Assembly: GCF_022230885.1 (NCBI RefSeq)
Contig: NZ_JAKGCT010000004.1
Location: forward strand, 558,001 to 622,000
DNA from: Paenalcaligenes niemegkensis
GTDB taxonomy: Bacteria; Pseudomonadota; Gammaproteobacteria; Burkholderiales; Burkholderiaceae_B
Direction of reading: 5' to 3'
DNA: 64,000 nucleotides
The position numbers and the translations under genes were made by a program. The notes under the pieces are model-generated. The model did no database searches. It had not been told where the DNA came from and saw nothing but the letters and a program-made list of their open reading frames with translations. Positions 38,488 to 47,661 of this stretch are shown here, piece by piece (within the stretch, counting starts at the first letter, position 1; each line of letters begins with the position of its first letter).

Positions 38488-39386
38488 TTAGCGGTCTCGA
38501 GCCCGGCCACCAATGGTTGCCGAGAAACTCGCTACAAATGCCCCCAAGAGCAAGGATGCAAAAGCCCATAGTGCGAAAGTCGCAGCGGCCTTACGGGCTG
38601 CATCTGCGATTTCACGGGCTTTCTGCTCTGCATCGGCGGCAGCCTGCTTGGCCTGTTCACTTACCTGGGTTAGACGTTCCCTGGCTTCTTCCTCGCTAAG
38701 TCCGGCCTGATTTGCTACCACGCTCACCAAATAGGACTGGTCCTGCTCGGACATTTCTCCATCAACAACACTGCGTGTCAAAATTCGTGCAACTTCCTCC
38801 CGGCTGTCGCCCCCTCTGTTCGCTAAGGCAGGATCGTTCGGGCGTAGCAGCGAGTCGGTGAAGTAATCCAGAGAGATGCCGCCGGATTCGCTGTCGGCTG
38901 CCTGACCGGCAATTGCCGTTACCGCTCCCGCACCCGCCCCGGCCATGGTGGCCCCGGCCTTGGCCCCACCGGAGACGATTGACGCAGCAGTAGAGCTAAG
39001 TATGATCAAGCCGACCACGACGCTTAGCGCCCAAACAAGAAAACCATGCGCCGTATCACGAAAATAAATTTCGTCATTATGGACGTTTGTCCACTTGGTC
39101 CTTAACCTTCCAGTGACATAGCCCGCGATGCCATAAGCGATGATATGCGTGACAAACATCCAGACGATGGTACTGACCGCCAATGTCGTCCCTGAGGCGC
39201 CCTCATTGTTCCAGGGCGAGGCGGCCATAAACCCAAGGCCGCTTCCCCTATCATAAGCATTGCAGACATTGCAGCACCAATAACGGCACCGGCGATAACA
39301 GCTCCCCAGGAAACTGCAGACTGAGCCGACTCCCCTACCGGGTTCACTCTGTCGGGATACGCTGAAGCAGGTTGAGTTCGTTGCAT
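38488..39386 (-). CDS. Four-helix membrane protein with cytoplasmic helical tail (one frameshift)
   Basis: The N-terminal frame reads AVSWGAVIAGAVIGAAMSAM, LMIGEAALG; adding one base in 39229-39234 continues FMAASPWNNEGASGTTLAVS, TIVWMFVTHIIAYGIAGYVT. Repaired length is 299 aa. Two membrane segments precede a charged loop with HNDEIYFRDTAHGFLVWALS, then another helix, an Ala-rich coil (VSEQAKQAAADAEQKAREIA) and a last helix. Similar proteins are called PhnA-like in databases from memory, without known function. Confidence 0.7.
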
Positions 39387-39434
39387 GACGAGTCCTTTTT
39401 AATGATTAGTATCACTGAGCACTTCGTAGAATAA

Positions 39435-39509
39435 TTAATGCCAGAACAACGCAAGCAGAATGATGATGGGAATCGGTATACCCAAGAACCATAAAAGAAT
39501 AGAGCGCAT
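39435..39509 (-). CDS. 24-residue hydrophobic microprotein
   Basis: ATG 39509 follows AAAGGAAAT and opens MRSILLWFLGIPIPIIILL, ending ALFWH and TAA. It is a single membrane helix with a Gly-Ile-Pro-Ile-Pro hinge. Near-identical tiny proteins occur in other proteobacteria as far as I recall; function unknown. It lies just upstream of the membrane-protein gene in the same direction. Confidence 0.6.
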   Translation of the reverse strand: MRSILLWFLGIPIPIIILLALFWH

Positions 39510-39731
39510 AGGATTTCCTTTAAACATGAATTAGGCCATGCCTTATAGGCCCAGATCATCCAAACGTACAAGGCTGTGGTTCCTACCAGCTATTCTAGCT
39601 ATGAAATGAAACGACCCCGAGGGCTCCCTGTAACGAAAGGAACATTTATGTTTGCACTTAAAACAGAGAGTCAATGAGAATACGTTGAAATGATGCAAAC
39701 CCTGTCTGCGTTTATTTCAACATAAAGGAAA

Positions 39732-39765
39732 AGCTAAGAAAGGGCCTTCAGGCCCTTTCTTAGCT
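39732..39765 (-). terminator. Strong terminator hairpin
   Basis: AGCTAAGAAAGGGCC-TTCA-GGCCCTTTCTTAGCT is a perfect 15-bp stem; the minus strand continues TTTTCC. It ends the I78-type lipoprotein transcript. Confidence 0.9.
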
Positions 39766-39815
39766 AATAGCTGACGGGAAGCAAATGTCTGTTTCGAGAA
39801 ATCAATAAAGCATGA

Positions 39816-40112
39816 TTAGCCGCATGTAACTCGGATAATGACGCCATCATCATCCGTGTGCAGATTGATTCTGTCTGGTCTCATATCCATCGTGGCAACC
39901 GAGTTCGGCCGTAGCACCCGGACAGGTCCGGGCAAGCTTTCAAGAACAACATCATCCTCGGCAAAGCCCACCAGGTGCTGCATTTCATCAGCATTGCAGA
40001 CATACCCGCTAGTCGGCGGCTCCGTAGGCTGGACAGGGGTTTCCTTTTGCATAGACTGACATCCTGTCAACACTAAAGCAGCTAGAACAAGCACGGCACC
40101 TTTCATAAACAT
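39816..40112 (-). CDS. I78-family protease-inhibitor-like lipoprotein
   Basis: The 98 aa protein has lipobox VLTGC and a mature domain reading CNADEMQHLVGFAEDDVVLE, then LPGPVRVLRPNSVATMDMRP and DRINLHTDDDGVIIRVTCG. This is the peptidase inhibitor I78 pattern (two Cys at the ends, VTMDxRPDRLN core). Likely an envelope inhibitor of serine proteases. Confidence 0.85.
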   Translation of the reverse strand: MFMKGAVLVLAALVLTGCQSMQKETPVQPTEPPTSGYVCNADEMQHLVGFAEDDVVLESLPGPVRVLRPNSVATMDMRPDRINLHTDDDGVIIRVTCG

Positions 40113-40399
40113 CTCCCACTCATTTGTTTTGGATTTATCTTGTTATAGACCATTAGCATCAGCCCGGGTATGACAAGCTGTAAACCCAAACCTGCTGGCG
40201 GCATATTTTGGTCTTAACAGCAAAAGCATCTGATTCCCGCCAATGGCTTGACGGATAAGATACCCGATCAGATGAACATGCGGATCATTACCACTGTTAG
40301 CGACTGCCTTGAGCTGGCCTTTTCGAACTGACGCAGTAATAAAGACTTTCATATTAAATCGTTAGGAAAAACAGAGAGCAGACCGCTTCCCTCAGGTCG

Positions 40400-40870
40400 C
40401 TACTCTTTTTCCAGCCGTCCGATGACCGAGAGCACAAATAAGGCGACAAGTGTGCTTGCCACCGCTGTAGCTTCTCGGCCGTAACCTGCAGAAATACCCA
40501 CTGCGGCGGCAACCCAGATACTTGCAGCCGTGGTCAGCCCCTTAATGTGCTGCCCTTTTTCCTGTTTTAAAATGGCACCCGCACCCAGGAAACCGACCCC
40601 GGAGATAATCCCTTGCATGACCCGGCTGACATCGGCTGTGTCCATGCCGCTGGTGACCGGGACCAGCACAAATATGGCTGCGCCCAAAGCCACCAGCATA
40701 TGGGTGCGAAGTCCAGCATCTTTCCCGCGCCGCTCGCGTTCATAACCGATCGCGGCACCCAAAACACCTGCCAACCCCAAGCGAAGAACAATGAGCGTAG
40801 CCTCCCTGAGGTCCGCAATGTCTGAGAACTCGCTTATCACCGTTTGCCATATGCTCGTCAGTGCAGACAT
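40400..40870 (-). CDS. MgtC/SapB-family membrane protein
   Basis: The 156 aa protein has four to five membrane helices with MgtC hallmarks: RLGLAGVLGAAIGYERERRG, AGLRTHMLVALGAAIFVLVP, GIISGVGFLGAGAILKQ and GLTTAASIWVAAAVGISAGY. It lacks the C-terminal ACT-like domain of true virulence MgtC, so it belongs to the shorter SapB/YhiD type. Substrate unknown. Confidence 0.88.
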   Translation of the reverse strand: MSALTSIWQTVISEFSDIADLREATLIVLRLGLAGVLGAAIGYERERRGKDAGLRTHMLVALGAAIFVLVPVTSGMDTADVSRVMQGIISGVGFLGAGAILKQEKGQHIKGLTTAASIWVAAAVGISAGYGREATAVASTLVALFVLSVIGRLEKE

Positions 40871-41027
40871 CCAATGCCCCTGTAAGTGATGGAGTGCAGA
40901 CTCCGTGAACTATTTCCCCTTATAGTTCACGCAGGCTCCTCATAGAAAATGCAGTTATTCAGCTTACAGTAACTGGGGCCGGACAGGTTTCAGAAAGGTA
41001 AATACATGTTTTACAGCGGCTTCGCTA

Positions 41028-41594
41028 TTATTTATCCAGACAGTCGGTCATGCAGCGTTCATTGGCTGTGTCGGGACGATCATCAACGTAGAAATTGTTG
41101 CGGTTAGGCATTTCGATTTTCGCCAGCGACTCCGCATTTAAAATGATATCAGCAGGCACAATGTCGTTTTCATGAAGAAGGTAGGCGACAACGCTGTACA
41201 CCTCATCATCCGTTAGAGACTGCGGAGTCTGAAAAGGCATGGTCCGTCGTACATAATCGTACAGCGTGGTGGCATAAGGCCAATAGCTACCGATCGTCTT
41301 AAGCGGCTTTTCTGTCGCGAGTGAGCCCTCGCCCCCGACCAAAGCGGTGCCTATGCCGCCTTCAAGCTTGGCACCATGGCACGCCAGGCACTGGGCCTGA
41401 TAAAGGGCCTCACCTAGGGTAACGGTTCCCTCGCCCTCCGGTAAGCCGGTACCGTCGGGCAACACATTAATATCCCATAAGGCAAACTGTTCGTGAGTTA
41501 TTGGCGTGCCAAGCTCGCCCACCTTCTGTGCATGGGCACCAGAAAAAGCCAAAGCCAAACAGAATGACAAAGCTGCTGTTTTACGCGCGTCCAT
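41028..41594 (-). CDS. Cytochrome c subunit of sulfite dehydrogenase
   Basis: The 188 aa protein has a Sec signal peptide (ending SGAHA), one c-type heme site CLACH with a distal Met region RTMPFQTPQSLTDDEVYSVV AYLL. Start ATG 41594 follows GGGAGG. It overlaps the end of the soxC-like gene, so the two make an enzyme plus its electron acceptor, as in SorAB or SoxCD. One heme fits SorB or short SoxD. Confidence 0.88.
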   Translation of the reverse strand: MDARKTAALSFCLALAFSGAHAQKVGELGTPITHEQFALWDINVLPDGTGLPEGEGTVTLGEALYQAQCLACHGAKLEGGIGTALVGGEGSLATEKPLKTIGSYWPYATTLYDYVRRTMPFQTPQSLTDDEVYSVVAYLLHENDIVPADIILNAESLAKIEMPNRNNFYVDDRPDTANERCMTDCLDK

Positions 41595-42905
41595 TTGTGA
41601 CCTCCCCATTTGCAGATACCTTCCAAGGCTGAATGGAATTATTGTGATAGAAGGAATTTTTCCCCCGGGCGGCGACCATCTGCTCCAGGGTTGGCTGCAC
41701 ATACCCTGTCTCGTCCACGGCCCGGCTCATGATGATCAGCTCTTCACCATCCCATTCAAATGGCGCCCGGAACGCCGTCAGCGCCTTAGACATGACAGGT
41801 TCCTGAAGCACGGCCTCATGCCAGGTATTTCCACCATCGATGGAAACATCCACATGGGTGATCTTTCCATTGCCGCTCCAGGCAATTCCACGCATTTCAT
41901 GTGTGCCTTTACGGCTGAGCTTATGCGTGCCAGATGGATAAGTGACAATTGACTTGCACTCCATGACAAATGAAAACTCACGGGAACGGCCGTCGGCCAT
42001 CAGATCGGTGTACTTTGCCGTCTCTTCCCGGGTATGGCCAGGCTGCGCAGTCACGTGCAATCGCCGTAGCCATTTGATACTCATATTGCCTTCATAGCCC
42101 GGAATCACAAGCCGCACCGGATAGCCCTGCTCAGGCCGCAAACGCTCACCGTTCTGGCTGTAGGCGACCAGCACATCATCCAGGCATTTTTCCATCGGGA
42201 TGCTGCGCGTCATTGCGGCACCATCTGCACCCTCAGCAATAATCCACGTGGCCGACGGCTGGACTCCTGCATGTTCCAAAATGGTTTTCAGCCATACTCC
42301 GGTCCATTGGGCACAGCTCACCAGCCCGGAAACCTCGGCTGCGGTTTTCCCATAAGGTGGTAAAAACGACGGGTTTCCCGAACACTCGATAAAGAAAATA
42401 GGCGAAACCGAAGGGAATTGACGCAGCTCATCCATGCTGAACATTAAGGGACGATCTACCAGCCCATGAATCACCAGCTTGTGTTGTTCAGGGTCGATGG
42501 CAGGCACCCCGGCATGATGACGCTCGTAAAAAAGACCATTAGGAGTGATTGCACCATCAAGCTCCTGCAGAGGGGTTGTACTGTACGCAGACATGGGTTC
42601 GGTTAGTCCGGGGTACATATTGCGTATCGCCAGCGTTTCAAACTCTGACGGCTTACCGTAAGGACTGGCCGTAGGAGCGCCCCACGACTTCGTCCACTCG
42701 GGAATAGTAAGCGGCTCAAGCTGAGCCGCTTCAGAAGCTTGAGCCGTCAAAGCCTTTGCAGAGGCTCCTATGCCCGCCACCGCCGTCGCTACGGCTCCCC
42801 TTTCACTAAAAAAGCACGACGGCTCAGCGGCCTGGACACTTCTGGTGCAACGCTAAAAACGTCACCGTTCAAGCTAATTTGTTCTTCACTTGCACTTTTC
42901 TTCAT
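41581..42905 (-). CDS. soxC: SoxC-type molybdenum sulfite dehydrogenase (one frameshift)
   Basis: Periplasmic sulfite-oxidase-family enzyme. ATG 42905 follows GGAGG. One added base in C4 42797-42800 joins the Tat signal SRPLSRRAFLVKGG to AVATAVAGIGASAKA and the mature protein, 441 aa in all. The Mo-ligand Cys lies in SGLVSCAQWTGVWLKTILEH; other conserved segments are FFIECSGNPS, PGYEGNMSIKWLRRLHV and MRGIAWSGNGKITHVDVSID. The other Sox genes are not in the window, so it may act alone on sulfite. Confidence 0.9.
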
Positions 42906-42937
42906 GTCGCCTCCTGGTTTTTTTGCCAACCTAAATC

Positions 42938-42949
42938 GACCGATCGGTC
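42938..42949. promoter_or_regulatory. Palindromic operator-like site upstream of soxC
   Basis: GACCGATCGGTC is a perfect 12-bp palindrome, 33 bp before the soxC start (nearly extending to TAGACCGATCGGTCTA). It resembles TetR/NemR-type operators. No TetR gene is in the window. Confidence 0.5.
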
Positions 42950-43037
42950 TACACATTCTAGTGAAGACCAAGAGACGGGGCAATCCTTGGGATACCCTGA
43001 TTTTTCATAACCTTAAGCAAGCATTACTGAGCGCTTA

Positions 43038-43577
43038 TCAAGCCACTGAGTCAACCACAATACGGGCATCTATTGCCGCAAAGCTTGTTTCACAAGCCTG
43101 AGGTCCTTCACGAAGATGAGCAGCCAATTCGACGGTAGTTGATCCTCGCGTCAGCATCAGGCAGGTAGACTCGAGGCGAAGAATACGTGTCGTGTGCCAG
43201 CAGCCAGCGTTCATGCTTATCCCCTGTCCAGGCAGCACAAAAAATGCGCGCATGCTTTGCGGATCGGGTTCATGTGTTCCCTCATGCGACAAGGCGACCA
43301 CGTGAATGATTCCACGCTCCCCTAACGGCACAATGGCTTGCTGAGTCTCCCAATGCACTTCAAGCTCGGTAATCAGCAATTCTGCATTTCTGTAATTCAC
43401 CCAAAGAATTTCGGGCACACCGCCATGGCCGGCCTGAAAATAATGTTGATGCCAGAAATCACTGGCGGGGTTACTAAAACCAGCAATCTCATCGGTATAG
43501 GGAGTTCCCAACACCGTACCGTAAGGAGCAAAAGACTCGGATGTTAAAGGCTGGGGATGCAACAAGAGAGTAGACAT
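43038..43577 (-). CDS. AllA-family ureidoglycolate lyase-like protein
   Basis: The 179 aa cupin shows LTSESFAPYGTVLGTP, MRAFFVLPGQGISMNAGCWH and the AllA-type LGERGIIHVVA. Ureidoglycolate lyase releases urea from ureidoglycolate in allantoin breakdown. The other allantoin genes are not nearby, so the exact substrate is open. Confidence 0.75.
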   Translation of the reverse strand: MSTLLLHPQPLTSESFAPYGTVLGTPYTDEIAGFSNPASDFWHQHYFQAGHGGVPEILWVNYRNAELLITELEVHWETQQAIVPLGERGIIHVVALSHEGTHEPDPQSMRAFFVLPGQGISMNAGCWHTTRILRLESTCLMLTRGSTTVELAAHLREGPQACETSFAAIDARIVVDSVA

Positions 43578-43695
43578 GACTAGACAACACGACCTAAGTT
43601 GAGGGTAAATAGAGAAGTTTGGACGAAGTTTAGCGTGAAGCGGTGGGCCACAGCAGACACCCCCAAGTGAAACCAGGAACCTTTAGGAAACAGCA

Positions 43696-44112
43696 CTATA
43701 AATACGGCTGCTGCAATTTATTTCGGCAGTATGGCGAAGCGCTTTGCAGGCCGTCATCACGGACGAATCGGACGTTTTGGGACTCCGCATCTATCGCCAG
43801 CCCATCGATATAGCCTTCACCGTAGTTCAACGCCATGCTGAGCCCATCCTGAAAATAAAGTGTGTCATCAGACACCTTCAGATTGCTGAGCAAATCCTTC
43901 CCATCTCGGGAAGAACACGCTACGCCTCGCCCGTCTTCGTCTATGCGCAAGGTAGTCACATCTGAAGCCTCTACCGCTGTCCAGAGCCCGGCATGGGTTG
44001 GGCTAACTGGGGTAGGCATTGCCTCGTCAAATCGGCTGCCCAGGCTGCCGCCCGTTACTCCCATACATCCCGCCATGAATATAAGAAACGAAATTGCAGT
44101 CAGTAGTCTCAT
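43696..44112 (-). CDS. Small lipoprotein of unknown function
   Basis: The 138 aa product has a signal with lipobox FMAGC, then a mature part with beta-type segments (HAGLWTAVEASDVTTLRIDE, DGRGVACSSRDGKDL, DDTLYFQDGLSMALNY) and C-terminal Cys. Resembles, from memory, small lipoproteins that sense nothing known. I cannot name the family with confidence. Confidence 0.65.
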   Translation of the reverse strand: MRLLTAISFLIFMAGCMGVTGGSLGSRFDEAMPTPVSPTHAGLWTAVEASDVTTLRIDEDGRGVACSSRDGKDLLSNLKVSDDTLYFQDGLSMALNYGEGYIDGLAIDAESQNVRFVRDDGLQSASPYCRNKLQQPYL

Positions 44113-44190
44113 ACCACCTCCGTCATGCTAATTCAGAAACAATGCGGAACAGCCTTAGCTATAAAAGTACCAGATACGCTTATTACAGGG

Positions 44191-44433
44191 TCAAAAGGGA
44201 TTGATATTTTCTTGGGTCGTAATAGAAAGCTGCATTAATAGCCACGCTTGCGGAGCCTCGGACACTGACGAATGCTCGACGATGCGTAAGGTCCACCAGG
44301 CCAAGAAATAGCAGTCGCAGGGATCGGGTTCAGGAGGCAAAGGTAAATCTGAAGGTTTCTGCATCGGACTGATGCCGTTATTAATAGTGTATGGCCAAGT
44401 GCACAGAGGGTCTATCAAGGGTTCTGGCTTCAT
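44191..44433 (-). CDS. Hypothetical small protein
   Basis: An 80 aa frame starts MKPEPLIDPLCTWPYTINNG and contains PEPDPCDCYFLAWWTLRIVE. Its base composition and acidic-aromatic content look coding, but the ribosome site is weak and I recognise no domain. It stands alone between two divergent neighbours. Confidence 0.35.
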   Translation of the reverse strand: MKPEPLIDPLCTWPYTINNGISPMQKPSDLPLPPEPDPCDCYFLAWWTLRIVEHSSVSEAPQAWLLMQLSITTQENINPF

Positions 44434-44632
44434 ATTCACGGGCCACCTCGTGCCGTTCAAGCAAGGGGCCAGACCTTAGCATGTATGGCCACCGTGTGAC
44501 AACGATGCAACATTCCATTTTGCAATGAAAGACCGTAGTGAGCCCATAGACATGCGTGTTTATTCCCCATGCCTAGCATAATTATGCTACAGGTATTAAT
44601 TTTCCTCGAGGCCATCTTTAGGAGCTAAGCCT

Positions 44633-46006
44633 TTGCTTGAGCAGACACTACGCCTCGTCGCTCGCCGTTATCGATTGCCAGCATTAAGCGCTCCCTCTCT
44701 GAAATCGCAGAAACTCAGTGCTGCCTCCATACTTGCCATTACGATAGAGCAGGCCCGCCGTGCCCTGTCTCTTGGCGCTAGCCCGGACGATACCCTAAAG
44801 CGCACTTTTATCGAGGCCCTGGCGCGCATGATTCGGGAGGCAACAGACACTCAGAACGGAGACCCAACCTTCCAGACCATGGTGCTGCGATACCGTGCAG
44901 CACAGGTACGCGAATACGCATCGCTGGCAGCGCAAGCCGGACAAGATCGCCGCCAGATACTCACTTCTGTGAATGCAATTGCCCACCCTGCCAAATTGCA
45001 ACGAATCCCGGCTGGTCAGCAACGCGACGCCTTGAGCCGATTGCAAGCGGCCGCACTCTCAGCAGACTGGCCAAAGCTTTCTGCCAGCACACAGCAACTT
45101 CTGGACGCAGCAGAAAACGCAAATGAATGCTCTTTCAAAGAGGCTTTGATCCGGATACGGCAAGACTCCGCCTTGACGCGACTGCAGCGTCTTGAAACCC
45201 TGGCCAACGATAATCTTGTGCAACAGTATCTTTCGCTCGGGAATCAGCAGGGGCCGCGCTCAGGTAGCGCTGCGGCCATCAAGCAAGGTTCGCTTTCACA
45301 ACAGCGTGGCGCTGCCGTCGAAGCCTTGGCTGCGGAAACGATTACTGCACTGGCTCAGCGGCTCAATCGGACGCAAAAACCTAACACCAGATACCGTGCC
45401 GTAAGCTCAATGCACGTACCGGCTTCCATCCCCGGCAGCCCTGAGCGCGCCAAAAGTGAATGGGACGTGGTTCTGCTTCAGCAAACAAAGGCGATTGATA
45501 ACACGCCAGTCTGGAAGATTTGCATGCTGGTGGAAGCCAAGGCCTCTGTCGATGCTGCAACCACTGACCTGCCTCGACTGCTGCGCGGATTAGACCTGCT
45601 CTCTCAAGCTGACGAAGATACCATCTACCCTTTTGAGGCAAGGGAAGGAACCGTCCTATTGGACGGGGCAGCGCTGCGGCCTCTGTCTATCGATGAGCCT
45701 GATCTGCACAACATGGTGCTCTATTGCTCTAATGCGCCTGCGGACGCTAGCCCGCGTCTGCTGAATGCTGCCAGTAGAATGCAGCTATTGTCGGCGCAGG
45801 CCAGTCTGCAGTTCGCAGCAAAGTTAATAGAACAACAAGAGGTGGATGCTCATAGCCTTGAGACTGTCTGGTATCAGCTGCTGGAATCTGCCCGTTGGCG
45901 GACCGTGCTGAACCAATACGCCGTGCTCCGCCAGGTGCGTGAATTGATGGTTCATACGGATGATCTATCAGCTGCAATTATTACTGCGGAAGCAGAGCAG
46001 CCCTAA
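44633..46006 (+). CDS. Unknown protein with PD-(D/E)XK nuclease-like C-terminal half
   Basis: The 457 aa product starts at TTG 44633 after AGGAG. Its N-terminal half (1-200) is mostly helical. The middle shows QRGAAVEALAAETITALAQR, then RAKSEWDVVLLQQ, then WKICMLVEAKASVDAATTDL. Helix with E, strand with ExD, strand with ExK is the order of a PD-(D/E)XK nuclease core. The C-terminal third is helical. Similar proteins in Burkholderiales are, as I recall, misnamed DAHP synthase. It stands alone and I do not know its role. Confidence 0.6.
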   Translation: MLEQTLRLVARRYRLPALSAPSLKSQKLSAASILAITIEQARRALSLGASPDDTLKRTFIEALARMIREATDTQNGDPTFQTMVLRYRAAQVREYASLAAQAGQDRRQILTSVNAIAHPAKLQRIPAGQQRDALSRLQAAALSADWPKLSASTQQLLDAAENANECSFKEALIRIRQDSALTRLQRLETLANDNLVQQYLSLGNQQGPRSGSAAAIKQGSLSQQRGAAVEALAAETITALAQRLNRTQKPNTRYRAVSSMHVPASIPGSPERAKSEWDVVLLQQTKAIDNTPVWKICMLVEAKASVDAATTDLPRLLRGLDLLSQADEDTIYPFEAREGTVLLDGAALRPLSIDEPDLHNMVLYCSNAPADASPRLLNAASRMQLLSAQASLQFAAKLIEQQEVDAHSLETVWYQLLESARWRTVLNQYAVLRQVRELMVHTDDLSAAIITAEAEQP

Positions 46007-46046
46007 GACTCTGAAACACCACCTGGCGTCGCAAGCTTGCTAGTTC

Positions 46047-46394
46047 TTAGCGGCGATGATGGCGCTTCTTATTATGTTTATATTTATGCTTATGGCTTAC
46101 ATGGCGATAGTTATCGTTGCCACGACGGTATTTTCGATCACTTCCACGCCAGCCACGATTATCTTTGTACTTGCGGTCTTCAGTTAGCACGTGGCCCAGC
46201 ACCCCGCCTGCCGCGGCACCGCCCAATGTCAACATCGGATCGCCCTCAGAGAACACCGCGCCCGCGGCAGCACCCAGCCCGGCGCCAAGTATGGTGTTGG
46301 TCGTTTTCTTGTCCGCAGCCATCACATTCGAGGCCAGCCCCAAGGCCATGGCGCCTGCAATGGCAAAGTGTGCAATTCGGGTCGTGAGCTTCAT
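46047..46394 (-). CDS. Glycine-zipper protein with His/Lys/Arg-rich tail
   Basis: The 115 aa product (ATG 46394) has a signal peptide ending NVMA, a glycine-zipper helix GAGLGAAAGAVFSEGDPMLT then LGGAAAGGVLGHVL, and a strongly basic tail with YRHVSHKHKYKHNKKRHHRR. Glycine zippers insert in membranes; the His-rich end may bind metal. Function unknown. Confidence 0.75.
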   Translation of the reverse strand: MKLTTRIAHFAIAGAMALGLASNVMAADKKTTNTILGAGLGAAAGAVFSEGDPMLTLGGAAAGGVLGHVLTEDRKYKDNRGWRGSDRKYRRGNDNYRHVSHKHKYKHNKKRHHRR

Positions 46395-46798
46395 AATCAA
46401 TTCCTTTAAATCACAGGTTCCAATTACCGGGAACCGGCTGATTTGGTTTGGTTGAAGGGAGTGTATCCGCTGGCATCGCCTCGTGCAAACGCAAAGAAGG
46501 CGTTCTGAAACCAACAGAAACATTAAGCCTCGCCCCCTGCAGTTTGCTTACAAATATCCATAATTGCGCCATGTTTTCGCTTTCTTGCGGGCGCTGGACT
46601 AGTGAGCTCCATACCCTACTTCCGACCAATATACATAGACCTCCCCTGCTGCGGTGGGCAATCAAGTCTCACCGAGGTGATCCAAATTGCGATATCGCTT
46701 CTAAGATTACATAGAAATCGTTAAGAAAACGAACAAAATTGCAAGGACCCGCCGATCATGAAGGCAATGCACTCATTATATTTACGATCATTGCAAAA
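46395..46798. other. Spacer between the glycine-zipper gene and the higBA remnant
   Basis: About 400 bases without a convincing gene. It contains the promoter side of the glycine-zipper gene on the minus strand and, at its right end, the operator of the remnant toxin-antitoxin unit. Confidence 0.4.
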
Positions 46799-46813
46799 TA
46801 CGGGTTTCCCGTA
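46799..46813 (+). promoter_or_regulatory. Palindromic operator of the higBA-like remnant
   Basis: TACGGG-TTT-CCCGTA is a perfect 6-bp inverted repeat 12 bp before the toxin ATG. Antitoxins of this kind bind such sites to control their own operon. Confidence 0.55.
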
Positions 46814-46824
46814 CAATCCAGCTT

Positions 46825-46990
46825 ATGCGGACAGTAATCGAAACCGCTGTATTCCAGAAGCAAGCCAGTAAGATCTGACTAGATGATGAAAGACTCGATT
46901 TTATCACCTGGATTGCCGCCCACTGTCCGGAGAAGTCATTCCAGGTGCAGAAGGAGCTCGTAAGGTACGCTGGAGCCATCGAGGACGATG
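46825..46990 (+). pseudogene. HigB/RelE-type toxin remnant
   Basis: ATG 46825 opens MRTVIETAVFQKQASKI and stops. Out of frame follow DDERLDFITWIAAH and then PLSGEVIPGAEGARKVRWSH, all matching HigB2/RelE-type mRNA interferases. At least two shifts are needed, and the catalytic C-terminal third (the RVIYF region) is missing, so this is a real deletion, not only a base error. The sequence runs straight into the antitoxin. Confidence 0.65.
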
Positions 46991-47258
46991 CTGGCGAAGT
47001 CCTTCCAGGTCTGCGTCAAGCCCTTAGCGAAGCAAAAGCAGGCGTTGGCCGTATGACCACTCCCGAGCAACTCCTTGTTCGGCAAGCGCGACAGAAATCC
47101 GGTCTAACTCAGGCAGCCTTTGCCGAACGAATTTCCACGCCTGTTGCCACCTTGCGCGACTGGGAACAGGGGCGATTCCAGGCCCCCGGGGGGTAATATG
47201 CTTACTGCGTCTGCTTGCTAAACACCCCAACCTGACGCACGAACTAGCCACAGCTTAG
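46945..47258 (+). CDS. HigA/XRE-type antitoxin remnant (one frameshift)
   Basis: The helix-turn-helix part reads LVRQARQKSGLTQAAFAERI, STPVATLRDWEQGRFQ. The frame breaks in G6 at 47188-47193; one more G gives APGGVICLLRLLAKHPNLTH and ELATA, the normal end of such antitoxins. The N-terminus is fused to remains of the toxin, so its true start is unclear (GTG 46945 is the open one). Confidence 0.7.
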
Positions 47259-47362
47259 CGATTGCGAGTCTTTCCAATGAGCTATGCATGCGTCAGCCAA
47301 TACCTGACTGGGATCAGTGCTTGCACTGAAGGCTGGAAAAGAAGCCTTGCCTGACGAAGGAA

Positions 47363-47596
47363 TCACCACCAGCCAGATTTACGGCGCAATTTTCGTGCGG
47401 GCTCTCGATTCAGGTCTTTCGCCTCTTTTTCAGCATACTCTTCCTCTCCTGGCTCATACGAGCCCTCATGCATGCAGCTATCCGGATCCCACCTGCACTC
47501 GAGACTACGACTCGAGCCCCCAGGCCCAGAGCACCCGGAGACAACCGCAACGAGAAACAGTGCCACACTGAGCCGGCCGACCAATTGAGCGGACAT
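47363..47596 (-). CDS. Small lipoprotein, copy 1 of a paralogous pair
   Basis: The 77 aa product has lipobox VVSGC and a mature part SCMHEGSYEPGEEEYAEKEA, KDLNREPARKLRR. It is clearly a paralogue of the gene at 57341-57568, which shares the SGCSxxGGSxRSxxC start and the EAKDLNR core. The pair is 10 kb apart. Function unknown. Confidence 0.75.
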   Translation of the reverse strand: MSAQLVGRLSVALFLVAVVSGCSGPGGSSRSLECRWDPDSCMHEGSYEPGEEEYAEKEAKDLNREPARKLRRKSGWW

Positions 47597-47661
47597 TTAG
47601 CTATTCCTACAAAAAGACTTCACTGCATTGTTATAGCAGATACCTGACAACCACCTGAGGC

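Noticed and set aside
40143-40352. 69 aa minus-strand frame upstream of the MgtC-like gene
   Set aside because: No ribosome site, no family match and basic composition typical of a chance frame.
44633-46006. DAHP synthase
   Set aside because: No DAHP synthase motifs are visible; the name, which I recall from database entries for similar proteins, is not supported by the sequence.
46788-46979. 63 aa minus-strand frame over the toxin remnant
   Set aside because: Antisense to the higB-like sequence, no family match.
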